From assembly GCF_022884085.1 (NCBI RefSeq), contig NZ_JAGGCS010000002.1, positions 496,001 through 560,000 on the forward strand: a DNA stretch of 64,000 nt. The letters run 5' to 3'. Positions 17,099-26,212 of the stretch are shown here, piece after piece. Origin of the DNA: Paenirhizobium cremeum (GTDB lineage Bacteria > Pseudomonadota > Alphaproteobacteria > Rhizobiales > Rhizobiaceae). The first letter of the stretch is position 1. Each line of letters starts with the position of its first letter. Made by a program: the position numbers and the translations under genes. A model generated the notes under the pieces. It saw only the letters and a list, made by a program, of their open reading frames with translations. It did not search any database and had not been told where the DNA came from.

Positions 17099-18928
17099 TC
17101 AGGCTCGTTTCAGGGTCACGGTGAAGGTTGTGCCGTTCGGGCCACTGTCGACGGCGATGCGTCCGCCATAGTCCCCGACAATATCCTTGGAGATCACCAG
17201 CCCGAGGCCGAGGCCGCCTTCCTTGGAGGTGTTGAACGGCGTGAACAGACCTTTGAGGATTTCGGGCGGGATGCCGGGGCCGTTGTCGGTGACGACGATT
17301 GCGGCTTCGCCTTCGTTGCTCTCGCCGAGGCATACATCGATGCGGCCGTCGGCGCGGCCGGCTATGGCTTCGAGCGCGTTCTGGAAGAGGTTTATCAGCA
17401 CCTGTTCCAGCCGGACACGGTTGCCGAGCACGTGAATGTTGGCGGGGATGTCGGCGACGCGCAGCATGTCGAGGCGGCCGGAGAACCGGCTCCTGAGCAG
17501 CAGCAGCGCGCCGTCGATCACGGTTTTCAACGCCACCGGTTCCGCAGCCGCGCGACCCTTGCGGGCAAAGGTCTTGAGTTCGTCGGTGATCGTGCCGATG
17601 CGCTCGGTGAGCCTGGCGATGAAGGCAAGATTTTCCGCGGCCGGTTCGCTCTGGCCGCGCGAAAGGAAGGTGCTGGCATTGTCGGCATAGGCGCGGATCG
17701 TGGCGACCGGCTGGTTGATCTCATGGGCGACGCCGGCCGCGACCTGGCCGAGAATGGCGAGGCGGTTTGCCTGCACCAGTTCCTGCTGTACCTTCTGCAG
17801 TCGCGTTTCGGTGGCGCGATGTTCCTCGATTTCCGTTTCCAGCCGGTCACGGGCGAGGCTGAGCTCTCCCGTCCGTTCCCTGACCTTGCGCTCCAGTTCG
17901 TCCCGGGCCGCCCTCTCTTCGGCCTCGCGCTGGCGCGTGCGCTGCGAGCGGAAAAGCCAGAAGGCGGCAAGGCCGACAAGCGGCAGCAATCCGGCAAGCG
18001 CCAGCAGGCGGCCTTGCAGCGCGCCCGCTTTCAGTGCGGCGTCGGCCGGCACCAGAAGGTGCAGGCTCCATGGCGTGGTCGGTACGGGCAAGGCGAGTGC
18101 CAGAAAACGTCCGGTTTCCCTCATGCCAGACGCATTGACCCTGACGAGGGGCGTGCCGCCCGCCTGAAGCGGCGGCGCAATCGGCAACATCGTCAGGGAG
18201 GCCTCGCCGAATTGCAGGCTCTCGCGGATCTCCTCGCGCTTTTCGGGGGAGATTGCGGCGATCGAGGAAAAACGCCATTCCGGCCTGCTGGTAATCAGCA
18301 CGATGCCGTTGCGGTCGGTGACGAAGGTCGGCTTTCCGGAAAGACCCCAGTCCTTTTCCAGTCCATCGAATTCCACCTTGACGACGACGACGCCGAGCGC
18401 CCTGCCATCGCCGCTTTCGACCCGGCGGGAAATGTAAAGGCCCGGCCGTTTGCTCACGGTTCCGAGCGCGTAGTGCTCGCCGCTGCCCGTCGCCATCGCA
18501 CGGGTGAAATATTCCCGGAAGCTGTAATCGTTGCCGACGAAACTGTCCGTCTGCCGCCAATTGCTGGCCGCCATGGCGATGCCATTCGGCGGGATGACGT
18601 AGATGACCGCAGCCTGGCTGTCCTCTACCAGTTTTTCGAGTTTCCGGTTGAGATGGGTGATAGCGCCCTCGCTTTCGGTGAAAAGCGCGCTGCGCAGCTC
18701 GGCATCGTCGGCCAGCACCATCGGTAGGGATCGCGGCCGCTCCAGAACGGCCTGGAGCAATGCGCTCTTCAGCGCCACGTCGTTGCCGGCGTCTTCCGAG
18801 AGCGTCACCAGGGCCTCGTCGCGGCCGACGCGGCCCGCATAATAGGAGCCGCCGGCGAGAATGAGCGCCGCGACAAGGGCAAAGACAGCCCAGGCGGAAT
18901 GATCCTTCATCTTGAGGCGAGAGAACAT
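17099..18928 (-). CDS. dctB: C4-dicarboxylate sensor histidine kinase DctB
   Basis: This 609-aa membrane sensor kinase has a first span at about residues 12-31, a periplasmic double-PAS-like domain (about 32-295) for succinate, malate and fumarate sensing, and a second span near 300-320. A coiled coil, the H-box [17 protein letters not shown] and the ATPase boxes DNGPGIPPE and [14 protein letters not shown] follow. I take ATG 18928; the frame extends to 19006, but that would run across the upstream activator sites. It is divergent from dctA and co-transcribed with dctD. Confidence 0.95.
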   Translation of the reverse strand: MFSRLKMKDHSAWAVFALVAALILAGGSYYAGRVGRDEALVTLSEDAGNDVALKSALLQAVLERPRSLPMVLADDAELRSALFTESEGAITHLNRKLEKLVEDSQAAVIYVIPPNGIAMAASNWRQTDSFVGNDYSFREYFTRAMATGSGEHYALGTVSKRPGLYISRRVESGDGRALGVVVVKVEFDGLEKDWGLSGKPTFVTDRNGIVLITSRPEWRFSSIAAISPEKREEIRESLQFGEASLTMLPIAPPLQAGGTPLVRVNASGMRETGRFLALALPVPTTPWSLHLLVPADAALKAGALQGRLLALAGLLPLVGLAAFWLFRSQRTRQREAEERAARDELERKVRERTGELSLARDRLETEIEEHRATETRLQKVQQELVQANRLAILGQVAAGVAHEINQPVATIRAYADNASTFLSRGQSEPAAENLAFIARLTERIGTITDELKTFARKGRAAAEPVALKTVIDGALLLLRSRFSGRLDMLRVADIPANIHVLGNRVRLEQVLINLFQNALEAIAGRADGRIDVCLGESNEGEAAIVVTDNGPGIPPEILKGLFTPFNTSKEGGLGLGLVISKDIVGDYGGRIAVDSGPNGTTFTVTLKRA

Positions 18929-18937
18929 GGCTTCACT

Positions 18938-18986
18938 GTGCGTCAAATCGCACGGAAAGCCAAGAGATTTGTGCGGAAAGTCGCAC
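18938..18986 (+). promoter_or_regulatory. Tandem DctD upstream activator sites
   Basis: Two sites share the arms GTGCG-N6-CGCAC: 18938-18953 (spacer TCAAAT) and 18971-18986 (spacer GAAAGT). Their centres are 33 bases apart, three helical turns. They lie roughly 80-125 bases upstream of the dctA -24/-12 promoter, as in Rhizobium and Sinorhizobium dctA. Confidence 0.88.
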
Positions 18987-19062
18987 TCTTCATGAGGTTG
19001 TGGCAATTCTGTGAATGCTTAATCTCATTTATATCAATGGCTTATTCGATATTTCGCAATTC

Positions 19063-19078
19063 TGGCACAAGTCTTGCT
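19063..19078 (+). promoter_or_regulatory. Sigma-54 promoter of dctA
   Basis: TGGCAC-N5-TTGCT is a full match to the RpoN -24/-12 consensus, with the invariant GG at 19064-19065 and GC at 19076-19077. It lies between the DctD sites and dctA, giving an untranslated leader of about 85 bases. Confidence 0.92.
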
Positions 19079-19174
19079 GCTCGGTAAATACAACGCTGAA
19101 CCGTTGCTATCGTTCATATCGCTGTGCCCGGGAGGCCGGAACTCGTTCCGACAGGGTACGAAACGGAGGACATC

Positions 19175-20506
19175 ATGAATATCCCATCCGCGGCCCCGAT
19201 TTCCGGGGGCAAGCAGCCTTTGTACAAGCATCTCTACGTCCAGGTTCTGGCGGCGATCGTAGCCGGCATCCTGCTCGGCCATTTCTATCCAGATATCGGC
19301 ACGCAGTTGAAGCCGCTCGGCGACGCCTTCATCAAGCTCGTCAAGATGATTATCGCGCCGGTCATCTTCCTGACGGTTTCCACCGGCATTGCAGGCATGA
19401 CCGACATGAAGAAGGTGGGTCGCGTTGCCGGCAAGGCGATGCTCTACTTCCTGACCTTCTCGACGCTGGCGCTGGTTGTCGGTCTCATCGTCGCCAACGT
19501 CATCCAGCCGGGTTCGGGCATGCATATCGATCCGGCCTCGCTTGACGCCAAGGCGGTCGCTTCCTACGCCGAAAAGGCCCATGACTCGAGTATCATCGGC
19601 TTCCTGATGAACATCATCCCGACGACCATCGTCGGCGCCTTCGCCGATGGGGATATCCTGCAGGTGCTGTTCTTCTCGGTGCTCTTCGGTATTTCGCTGG
19701 CGCTGGTCGGCGAACGCGGCCAGCCGGTCACCGACTTCCTGCATGCCGTCATCAACCCGGTCTTCAAGCTGGTCGCCATCCTGATGAAGGCCGCCCCGAT
19801 CGGCGCCTTCGGCGCGATGGCGTTTACCATCGGCAAGTACGGCATCGCGTCGGTCGCGAACCTCGCCATGCTGATCGGCACCTTCTACCTTACCTCCATC
19901 CTGTTCGTGGTGGTGGTTCTCGGTGCCGTCGCCCGCTACAACGGTTTCTCGATCCTCGCGCTCATCCGTTACATCAAGGAAGAGCTGCTTCTGGTTCTCG
20001 GCACGTCTTCTTCCGAAGCCGCGCTTCCCGGCCTGATGAACAAGATGGAAAAGGCCGGCTGCAAGCGCTCGGTCGTCGGTCTCGTCATTCCGACCGGCTA
20101 TTCCTTCAATCTTGACGGCACCAACATCTACATGACGCTTGCCGCGCTGTTCATCGCCCAGGCGACAGACATCCACCTGTCGCTCGGCGACCAGATCCTG
20201 CTGCTTGCCGTTGCGATGCTGAGCTCGAAGGGTGCTGCCGGGATCACCGGCGCCGGCTTCATCACGCTTGCCGCGACCCTTTCGGTCGTCCCGTCCGTTC
20301 CGGTTGCCGGCATGGCGCTGATCCTCGGCATCGACCGCTTCATGTCGGAATGCCGAGCGCTCACCAACTTCATCGGCAATGCGGTTGCGACCGTCGTCGT
20401 TGCGCGTTGGGAAGGCGAGCTCGACGAGCAGCTCTTCCATGCGGCTCTCGGCGGTGTCGTCTATGAGGACGATGTCAAGCGTCCCGAGCTGCAGGCAGCG
20501 GAGTAA
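19175..20506 (+). CDS. dctA: C4-dicarboxylate:cation symporter DctA
   Basis: This 443-aa member of the DAACS family imports succinate, fumarate and malate, the main carbon source of rhizobia in nodules. It has the family pattern of eight membrane helices plus two re-entrant loops: the serine-rich [12 protein letters not shown] loop, the [10 protein letters not shown] motif in helix 7, and [14 protein letters not shown] in the second hairpin. The start at 19175 follows CGGAGGA. It is divergent from dctBD and controlled by the sigma-54 promoter and DctD sites just upstream. Confidence 0.97.
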   Translation: MNIPSAAPISGGKQPLYKHLYVQVLAAIVAGILLGHFYPDIGTQLKPLGDAFIKLVKMIIAPVIFLTVSTGIAGMTDMKKVGRVAGKAMLYFLTFSTLALVVGLIVANVIQPGSGMHIDPASLDAKAVASYAEKAHDSSIIGFLMNIIPTTIVGAFADGDILQVLFFSVLFGISLALVGERGQPVTDFLHAVINPVFKLVAILMKAAPIGAFGAMAFTIGKYGIASVANLAMLIGTFYLTSILFVVVVLGAVARYNGFSILALIRYIKEELLLVLGTSSSEAALPGLMNKMEKAGCKRSVVGLVIPTGYSFNLDGTNIYMTLAALFIAQATDIHLSLGDQILLLAVAMLSSKGAAGITGAGFITLAATLSVVPSVPVAGMALILGIDRFMSECRALTNFIGNAVATVVVARWEGELDEQLFHAALGGVVYEDDVKRPELQAAE

Positions 20507-20549
20507 GCGTTCGTTCGGCGCCAACCCAAGACGGCGACCCAATGCAAAG

Positions 20550-20582
20550 CGCGGCCCGACCTCGAAGCGGGCCGCGTTTTTT
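20550..20582 (+). terminator. Intrinsic terminator of dctA
   Basis: CGCGGCCCG (20550-20558) and CGGGCCGCG (20568-20576) form a perfect 9-bp GC stem with a 9-base loop, followed by six T. It lies 44 bases after the dctA stop codon. Confidence 0.92.
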
Positions 20583-20587
20583 ATTGC

Positions 20588-20896
20588 CTATTCCGCAGCG
20601 ATGATGTGGAAGGGCTGCTGCACATCCGGCTGCTGGGCCTTGCCCATCAGGTAAATCAGACAGCTTGTCCTCAAAAGCGAGGCGAAATTGGACACCGTGC
20701 CGTTCCGCTCCAGCGCTTCGTCATAGAGTGTGGAGAGAAAGCGCGAGGTCGACATCGACTGTCCCGCCGCGATCTCGTCGATCAGGTCCCAGAAGGCTGC
20801 CTCGATCTGGATGCTGGTCGAGTGGCCGCCGATCCTCACCGAGCGATTGACTGCGCGGTAGCGGGCCGGGTCCTGTCCGGCAAAGACTTCACACAT
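20588..20896 (-). CDS. Ribbon-helix-helix domain protein
   Basis: This 102-aa protein starts at ATG 20896 after GGAGGA and has a compact N-terminal ribbon-helix-helix pattern: the strand RSVRIGGHSTSIQIE, then helices AFWDLIDEIAAGQ and MSTSRFLSTLYDEALER. This matches the RHH_4 group of small DNA-binding proteins common in alphaproteobacteria. The C-terminus (FHIIAAE) ends just before the dctA terminator. Target genes are unknown. An upstream extension of the frame exists but lacks coding character. Confidence 0.75.
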   Translation of the reverse strand: MCEVFAGQDPARYRAVNRSVRIGGHSTSIQIEAAFWDLIDEIAAGQSMSTSRFLSTLYDEALERNGTVSNFASLLRTSCLIYLMGKAQQPDVQQPFHIIAAE

Positions 20897-21110
20897 GGCA
20901 TGCTCCTCCGGCGTTTCTTGTTTTGAGCCATTATGGGACCGGGCGTGACCGCGGTCAATTTCGCAAATCGCCGTAACGCTTTCCCTCAAACGGAAAGAAT
21001 ACGAAAAAAAACACTCGAAATCATGCATGCGGTAGTGGGCTGCTACCCGATTTGCCGCCGTCATAGGAAACTCTTCAGCATCGATGAAATGCATGAATCA
21101 GGAGTTGCCC

Positions 21111-21506
21111 TTGGCGAAGATGATCCATTCGATGATCCGGGTGCTGGAAGAAGCCCGGTCCGTCGCGTTCTACGAACAGGCTTTCGGACTGCAGATTGCC
21201 GAAAGGTTGGATTTCGACACCTTCACGCTGATCTATCTCAGCAATGCGGAGACGGAATTCGAGCTCGAGCTCACCGTCAACAAGGGCCGCGAGGAAGCCT
21301 ACGAGCTCGGCAACGGCTACGGCCATCTCGCCGTCAGCGTCACCGATCTCGATGCCGAGCACAAGAGGCTCACGGATCTTGGGCTCAACCCGAACAAGAT
21401 CGTCGAGTTCAACCGCGATGGCGCGCTCTTCGCCCGCTTCTTCTTCATCACCGATCCGGACGGCTACAAGATCGAGGTCCTGCAACGTCACGGACGGTTC
21501 AAGTGA
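21111..21506 (+). CDS. gloA: Lactoylglutathione lyase (glyoxalase I)
   Basis: This 131-aa vicinal-oxygen-chelate enzyme converts the methylglyoxal-glutathione hemithioacetal to S-lactoylglutathione. Metal ligands expected of GloA are visible: His in MIHSMIRV near the start, Glu in ETEFELELT, His in GYGHLAV and Glu in DGYKIEVLQ. I prefer a TTG start at 21111, six bases after AGGAG, because it gives the family-typical start (x-A-K-M-I-H-S); ATG 21120 is 15 bases from that ribosome binding site. Confidence 0.9.
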   Translation: MAKMIHSMIRVLEEARSVAFYEQAFGLQIAERLDFDTFTLIYLSNAETEFELELTVNKGREEAYELGNGYGHLAVSVTDLDAEHKRLTDLGLNPNKIVEFNRDGALFARFFFITDPDGYKIEVLQRHGRFK

Positions 21507-21637
21507 TCCGTGTCGTCGGAGGGTTGGAGGACTTTCCGGCCGTACGATGACATCGGGCGGCGCGTTCGCGCGCCGCTCCTGACGGACCGGAGGATGAGGG
21601 TCCGTCGATTGCCACAAGACCTTGGGAGGAGACTGAC

Positions 21638-22168
21638 GTGGTAACGCTTTACGAAAAGACCAACGGGCTTTCGCGCCGCGACCTGCTGAAGACCGGCAGC
21701 GTGGGTGCGCTGCTCGTCATCAGCGGTTCGGCGGTGATCTGTCCGCAGGCGGCCTGGGCGCTCGAAGCCAAGGCCCTCAAGCCCGAAACCATGGCGACGC
21801 TCATCAAGCTCGCCCGCGATATCTATCCGCACGACCAGCTTGCCGACCGTTTCTATGCGGTCGCCGTCAAGGGGCAGGACGATCTCGCGGCAAAGGAGCC
21901 CGCGCACAAGAAGCTGGTGGAGGAGGGCATCGCCGATCTCGACAAGCGCGCCGGCGCCGGCGGCTACTTCGGCCTTGGCTGGGAGGATGAGCGCGTGGCG
22001 ATCCTGCGCGACATCGAGAAGACGCCCTTCTTCCAGGCGGTGCGGGGCGACCTCGTGGTCAGCCTCTATAACCAGAAGGAGCTGTGGCCGATCTTCGGCT
22101 ACGAGGGCGAGTCCTTCTCGAAGGGCGGCTATATCCACCGCGGCTTCGACGATCTCGAATGGCTCTGA
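21638..22168 (+). CDS. Tat-exported small subunit of a GMC dehydrogenase
   Basis: This 176-aa protein starts at GTG 21638 after GGGAGGA. Its N-terminus has a twin-arginine signal (LSRRDLLKTG followed by a hydrophobic stretch), and the mature part resembles gluconate 2-dehydrogenase subunit 3 type proteins. Such small subunits escort the FAD subunit through the Tat system and are needed for its folding. The GMC oxidoreductase gene follows 105 bases downstream and lacks its own signal peptide, consistent with piggy-back export. Confidence 0.8.
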   Translation: MVTLYEKTNGLSRRDLLKTGSVGALLVISGSAVICPQAAWALEAKALKPETMATLIKLARDIYPHDQLADRFYAVAVKGQDDLAAKEPAHKKLVEEGIADLDKRAGAGGYFGLGWEDERVAILRDIEKTPFFQAVRGDLVVSLYNQKELWPIFGYEGESFSKGGYIHRGFDDLEWL

Positions 22169-22273
22169 CGCCCCGATTGCATACCGACGATCCAAGCCGC
22201 CCGAGGAGACCCGCCGATAGCGGGGCGGCGGCGCATTGAGGACATTCCCGACTGATATTCCTGGGAGGAAACC

Positions 22274-23845
22274 ATGGCAGCGCCTTATGATCTCAACGAC
22301 GACAGCGTGGTCGTCATCATCGGTTCGGGTGCCGGCGGCGGAACGCTCGGCAACGAACTTGCCCAGAAGGGCATCGACGTCGTCGTTCTCGAGGCCGGTA
22401 ACCGGATCGAGCACGAAGACTTCATCAATGACGAATGGGACAGCTTCGCCCAGCTCGCCTGGCTCGATCATCGCACCACGGGCGGCGGCTGGCGCGTGGC
22501 GAAGGACTTTCCGAACCTGCCGGCCTGGATCGTCAAGGCGGTCGGCGGCACCACCACCCACTGGGCGGGCGCTTCGCTGCGTTTTCAGGAACACGAGTTC
22601 AAGACGCTCACCCATTACGGCAAGGTGGAGGGCGCCAACCTTCTCGACTGGCCGATCACGCTCGCGGACCTCGAACCCTATTATGCCAGGGCAGAAGACA
22701 AGATGGGCGTGACCCGCACCAACGGCATCGAGGGACTGCCGGGGAACAACAACTTCAAGGTCTTCAAGGCGGGTGCCGACAAGCTCGGCTATCAGGAGTG
22801 CCATACCGGACGGATGGCGATCAACTCCGCCGACCGCGACGGCCGTGTCGGCTGTCAGCAGACGGGATTCTGTTTTCAGGGCTGCAAGTGGGGCGCCAAG
22901 TGGTCGACGCTTTACACCGAAATCCCGAAAGGCGAGGCGACCGGCAAGCTGGAAGTCAGGCCGAATTCTCATGTGGTGAAGATCGAGCATGACAAGTCCG
23001 GCAAGGTGACGGCGGTCGTTTATGCCGACAAGGACGGCAAGCTGCAGAGCCAGAAGGCCCGCATCGTCGCGGTCGCCGGCAATTCGATCGAAAGCCCGCG
23101 ATTGCTGCTCAATTCGCATTCCTCGATGTTTCCGGACGGGCTTGCCAACTCGTCCGGTCAGGTGGGCAAGAACTACATGCGCCACACGACCGGCTCGGTC
23201 TATGCCGTGTTCGAGAAGCCGGTACATATGTATCGCGGAACGACCATGGCCGGCATCATCCGCGACGAGGCGAAGCACGATCCGTCGCGCGGCTTCGTCG
23301 GCGGCTATGAGCTGGAAACGCTGTCGTTGGGGCTTCCCTTCATGGCGGCCTTCCTCGATCCCGGCGGCTGGGGTCGTTCGTTCACCTCGGCGCTCGACAA
23401 TTACGCCAACATGGCGGGCATGTGGATCGTCGGCGAGGACATGCCGCAGGAGCAGAATGCGGTGAAGCTGCACAAGGAACTGAAGGACAAGTACGGCATG
23501 CCGATCCCGGATGTCTGGTTCACCGATCATCCGAACGACGACGCCATGCGCAACCACGCCTACAAACAGGGCATGGCGCTCTACGAGGCGGTCGGGGCGA
23601 CCCGCTCCTTCCCGACACCGCCCTATCCCTCGACGCACAATCTCGGCACCAACCGGATGAGCGAGAAGGCGCAGGACGGCGTGGTCAACAAGCATGGCCA
23701 GACGCACGACATCAAGAACCTGTTCATCTCGGACGGCAGCCAGTTCACCACAGGCGGAGCGGAGAACCCGACGCTGACCATCGTGACGCTGGCGATCCGG
23801 CAGGCCGAATACATCGCCGGCGAAATGAGCTCGGGCGTGATCTGA
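22274..23845 (+). CDS. GMC-family FAD dehydrogenase, large subunit
   Basis: This 523-aa glucose-methanol-choline oxidoreductase has the dinucleotide motif GSGAGGG (17-23), the substrate-loop GGTTTHWAG, and a C-terminal active-site region PSTHNLGTNRMS...NPTLTI. A three-cysteine cluster, C194-x5-C200-x3-C204, resembles the hinge cysteines that bind a 3Fe-4S cluster in bacterial FAD glucose dehydrogenase, which would pass electrons on to a cytochrome. No cytochrome subunit is encoded next to it. The substrate (sugar, sugar acid or polyol) is unknown. Starts after GGGAGGA. Confidence 0.85.
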   Translation: MAAPYDLNDDSVVVIIGSGAGGGTLGNELAQKGIDVVVLEAGNRIEHEDFINDEWDSFAQLAWLDHRTTGGGWRVAKDFPNLPAWIVKAVGGTTTHWAGASLRFQEHEFKTLTHYGKVEGANLLDWPITLADLEPYYARAEDKMGVTRTNGIEGLPGNNNFKVFKAGADKLGYQECHTGRMAINSADRDGRVGCQQTGFCFQGCKWGAKWSTLYTEIPKGEATGKLEVRPNSHVVKIEHDKSGKVTAVVYADKDGKLQSQKARIVAVAGNSIESPRLLLNSHSSMFPDGLANSSGQVGKNYMRHTTGSVYAVFEKPVHMYRGTTMAGIIRDEAKHDPSRGFVGGYELETLSLGLPFMAAFLDPGGWGRSFTSALDNYANMAGMWIVGEDMPQEQNAVKLHKELKDKYGMPIPDVWFTDHPNDDAMRNHAYKQGMALYEAVGATRSFPTPPYPSTHNLGTNRMSEKAQDGVVNKHGQTHDIKNLFISDGSQFTTGGAENPTLTIVTLAIRQAEYIAGEMSSGVI

Positions 23846-23853
23846 GGAAACCT

Positions 23854-23899
23854 CCCTGCGGGCGGGGGTGGCGCTTCGGCATCGCCTCCGCTCGCAGGG
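23854..23899. terminator. Imperfect hairpin after the GMC dehydrogenase
   Basis: CCCTGCG (23854-23860) pairs with CGCAGGG (23893-23899), with further partial pairing inside. There is no T tract, so it may be a rho-assisted end or simply a transcript-stabilising hairpin between two convergent genes. Confidence 0.3.
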
Positions 23900-23954
23900 T
23901 GCCTTTCATCCGTTGCGTTTCCTGCAAGCGGCGGGGGTGTCGGCGGGCGCTGCC

Positions 23955-25154
23955 CTAATGCCGGAATGCCGCCGTGAGCGTTCTCGCACGCTCCCGTGTC
24001 TTATCGACGACACGGCGGATACGGGTTTTGGCCGATGACGTTTCGGTTTCCTCGGCGGACGCTACCGACATGGCGTTGCCGCGCCAGACGAAGCCGTTGC
24101 CGAACCATGCGGCGATCCAGAGAACCGGAAGCGCGAGATCGCGCATCGCCATGGCCGGCAGGCTGAGCCTGCCCATATGCCAGCCGAAGCTGCGGTTCAT
24201 CAGGATTTCCCCGGAATACCAGGCGGAGACATAGAGGAAAGCACTCAGTGCCGTGCAGGTGCCGGAGGCGACGAGAACCATCAACGCTAGGAGAGGCAAG
24301 GCACAACCGGTAAAGAGTTCCGGCACGAAGTAGAGCGGGAAGGATGCTCGGCGCAGGCGAGCCCAGCGCAGCTGGCGCTTCCAGACGGAGGCGAGATTGC
24401 GCTCTCCGAGCGGCTGAAAGAAGGGCTCCTTCACCAGCCTGACCTTCAGTCCCATTTCCCGGATGAGCGCCGTTGCCGCCGCGTCCTCGGCCACTTCCTC
24501 GCCCAGGCGCTCGAATCCTCCGGCCCGCGCCATGATCTGGCGGTTGAGCAGCATGGTCTTGCCCTGGGCAAAGCCGAGCCCGATGGCATCGGCCAGCAAT
24601 TGCCAGCGCGCCTGGAAGCTGTTCAGCCATGCGCATTCGATTTCCGCCGAGACGCCTTCGGGCGACGATCCGACCGGCGGTGAGCAGACGAGGCCGGTGC
24701 CGGGAAGCCAGCGTGCGAAGAGTCTCTGGATATAGTCTTGGGGCATCAGCACGTTGCTGTCGGCGACGATGATCCAGTCGTGCCTTGCGGAGCGCCATCC
24801 CTTGACGACGTTGTTCAGCTTCGGGTTGACGCTGATCCTGTCCTCGCCGACCAGCAGGCGGGCCGGGATATGCGGATGGGATGCCATGCAGCGTCGGGCG
24901 ACGGCAATTGCCGGATCGCCGGCGGCCGCGACGCAGAACACGATCTCGTAGTCCGGCCAGTCGAGCCGAAAGGCGGATGACAGCGTGGCTTCGAGATTGT
25001 TCTCAAGCCCGCAGACGGGCCTGACGATCGTCACGGCGGGACGGCTGGCGGGAAGAGGCTCTTCCCGTCCGTGGCTTCTCCAGATCAGCACCAGAACGAT
25101 GCTGAGCAGATGGACAACAAGGGCTAACGCGCAGAACCATATCAGCAGAGTCAT
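23955..25154 (-). CDS. Ceramide glucosyltransferase-like GT21 enzyme
   Basis: This 399-aa membrane glycosyltransferase has one N-terminal span, a GT-A domain and C-terminal spans. It shows the D,D,D,(Q/R)xxRW pattern of GT21/GT2 enzymes: DSNV and related acidic residues, EVAEDAAAT, and RQLRWARLRR. Agrobacterium and other rhizobia have such enzymes that attach glucose or galactose to ceramide or diacylglycerol. Its likely role is a membrane glycolipid, made on the inner membrane. It is convergent with the GMC gene and divergent from ung. Confidence 0.82.
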   Translation of the reverse strand: MTLLIWFCALALVVHLLSIVLVLIWRSHGREEPLPASRPAVTIVRPVCGLENNLEATLSSAFRLDWPDYEIVFCVAAAGDPAIAVARRCMASHPHIPARLLVGEDRISVNPKLNNVVKGWRSARHDWIIVADSNVLMPQDYIQRLFARWLPGTGLVCSPPVGSSPEGVSAEIECAWLNSFQARWQLLADAIGLGFAQGKTMLLNRQIMARAGGFERLGEEVAEDAAATALIREMGLKVRLVKEPFFQPLGERNLASVWKRQLRWARLRRASFPLYFVPELFTGCALPLLALMVLVASGTCTALSAFLYVSAWYSGEILMNRSFGWHMGRLSLPAMAMRDLALPVLWIAAWFGNGFVWRGNAMSVASAEETETSSAKTRIRRVVDKTRERARTLTAAFRH

Positions 25155-25394
25155 GGCACAACCTCACCGTATAAGATTCGGCATAGCATCGGCTTGTGAC
25201 AGTTTGGCAAATATGGCTGTTATTGATTTTACCGGGACTAATATACCGCGCGGCTTCCTCTATATTGGCATGGTCGGGGAGGGGATTTGCGCTCTCCGCC
25301 TTCGCGACCGGCGGTATCGCCCTTTACGGGATTGACAGTTCCGTCATTCGTCCTTCAATCGCCTCGGAACTGAAACGCAGGACGGTGAGATCAC

Positions 25395-26099
25395 ATGACT
25401 TCGTCGGATGTCAGGCTTGAGGAAAGCTGGAAGCGGGTATTGGGAGCGGAATTTGCCAGCCCCTACATGCAGCAGTTGAAGGATTTCCTGGTTGCCGAGA
25501 AGGCGAACGGCAAGCGCATTTTCCCGAGGGGTAGCGAATATTTCCGCGCGCTGGATCTGACGCCGTTGCAGAACGTCCGGGTGGTCATCCTCGGCCAGGA
25601 CCCCTATCACGGCGCCGGGCAGGCGCATGGCCTCTGCTTCAGCGTGCAGCCCGGCGTCCGTATTCCGCCGTCCCTCGTCAATATCTACAAGGAACTGGAA
25701 ACCGACCTTGGCATTGCGCCGGCCCGTCACGGGTTTCTCGAAAGCTGGGCGCAGCAGGGTGTGCTGCTGCTCAACAGCGTGCTGACGGTGGAGGAGGCGC
25801 GCGCCGGCGCCCATCAGGGGCACGGCTGGGAACGCTTCACCGACGCCGTCATTCGGGCGGTCAATGACGAATGTGAAAATGTCGTCTTCATTCTGTGGGG
25901 CTCCTATGCGCAGAAGAAGGCCGCCTTTGTCGACCGCAACCGCCATCTGGTGTTAAAGGCGCCGCATCCGTCGCCGCTTTCGGCCCATAACGGCTTCTTC
26001 GGATGCCGGCATTTTTCCAAGGCCAACGAGTTCCTGCAGTCGCGCGGGCTGGAGCCGATCGACTGGCGACTTCCGGAGCGGGCGGAGAGCCCGCACTGA
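25395..26099 (+). CDS. ung: Uracil-DNA glycosylase, family 1
   Basis: This 234-aa enzyme removes uracil from DNA. It has the water-activating motif GQDPYHG (67-73, catalytic D69), the uracil-specificity LLLNSVLTV segment, and the minor-groove loop HPSPLS with its catalytic histidine, followed by [13 protein letters not shown]. Length is normal for the family. It stands alone, with a 240-base upstream gap that it shares with the glycosyltransferase. Confidence 0.96.
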   Translation: MTSSDVRLEESWKRVLGAEFASPYMQQLKDFLVAEKANGKRIFPRGSEYFRALDLTPLQNVRVVILGQDPYHGAGQAHGLCFSVQPGVRIPPSLVNIYKELETDLGIAPARHGFLESWAQQGVLLLNSVLTVEEARAGAHQGHGWERFTDAVIRAVNDECENVVFILWGSYAQKKAAFVDRNRHLVLKAPHPSPLSAHNGFFGCRHFSKANEFLQSRGLEPIDWRLPERAESPH

Positions 26100-26212
26100 T
26101 ATCCTCCGGTGTCTGTTGATAGGGTGCATGCTCCCTAAAAATCTATTGATTTTGAAAAGTGCCGCGTTCAGTCTGCGCGGCAGTTAATTGATATATTTTC
26201 AGGATATTGATT

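Noticed and set aside
19034-20542. Minus-strand open frame of 502 codons
   Set aside because: Antisense of dctA, which has its own sigma-54 promoter and terminator.
21488-23707. Minus-strand open frame of 739 codons
   Set aside because: Antisense of the Tat small subunit and GMC dehydrogenase genes; high-GC antisense frames of this size are common here.
25213-25335. 40-codon plus-strand frame ahead of ung
   Set aside because: No ribosome binding site and it ends before the ung promoter could act as its own. No support beyond an open frame.
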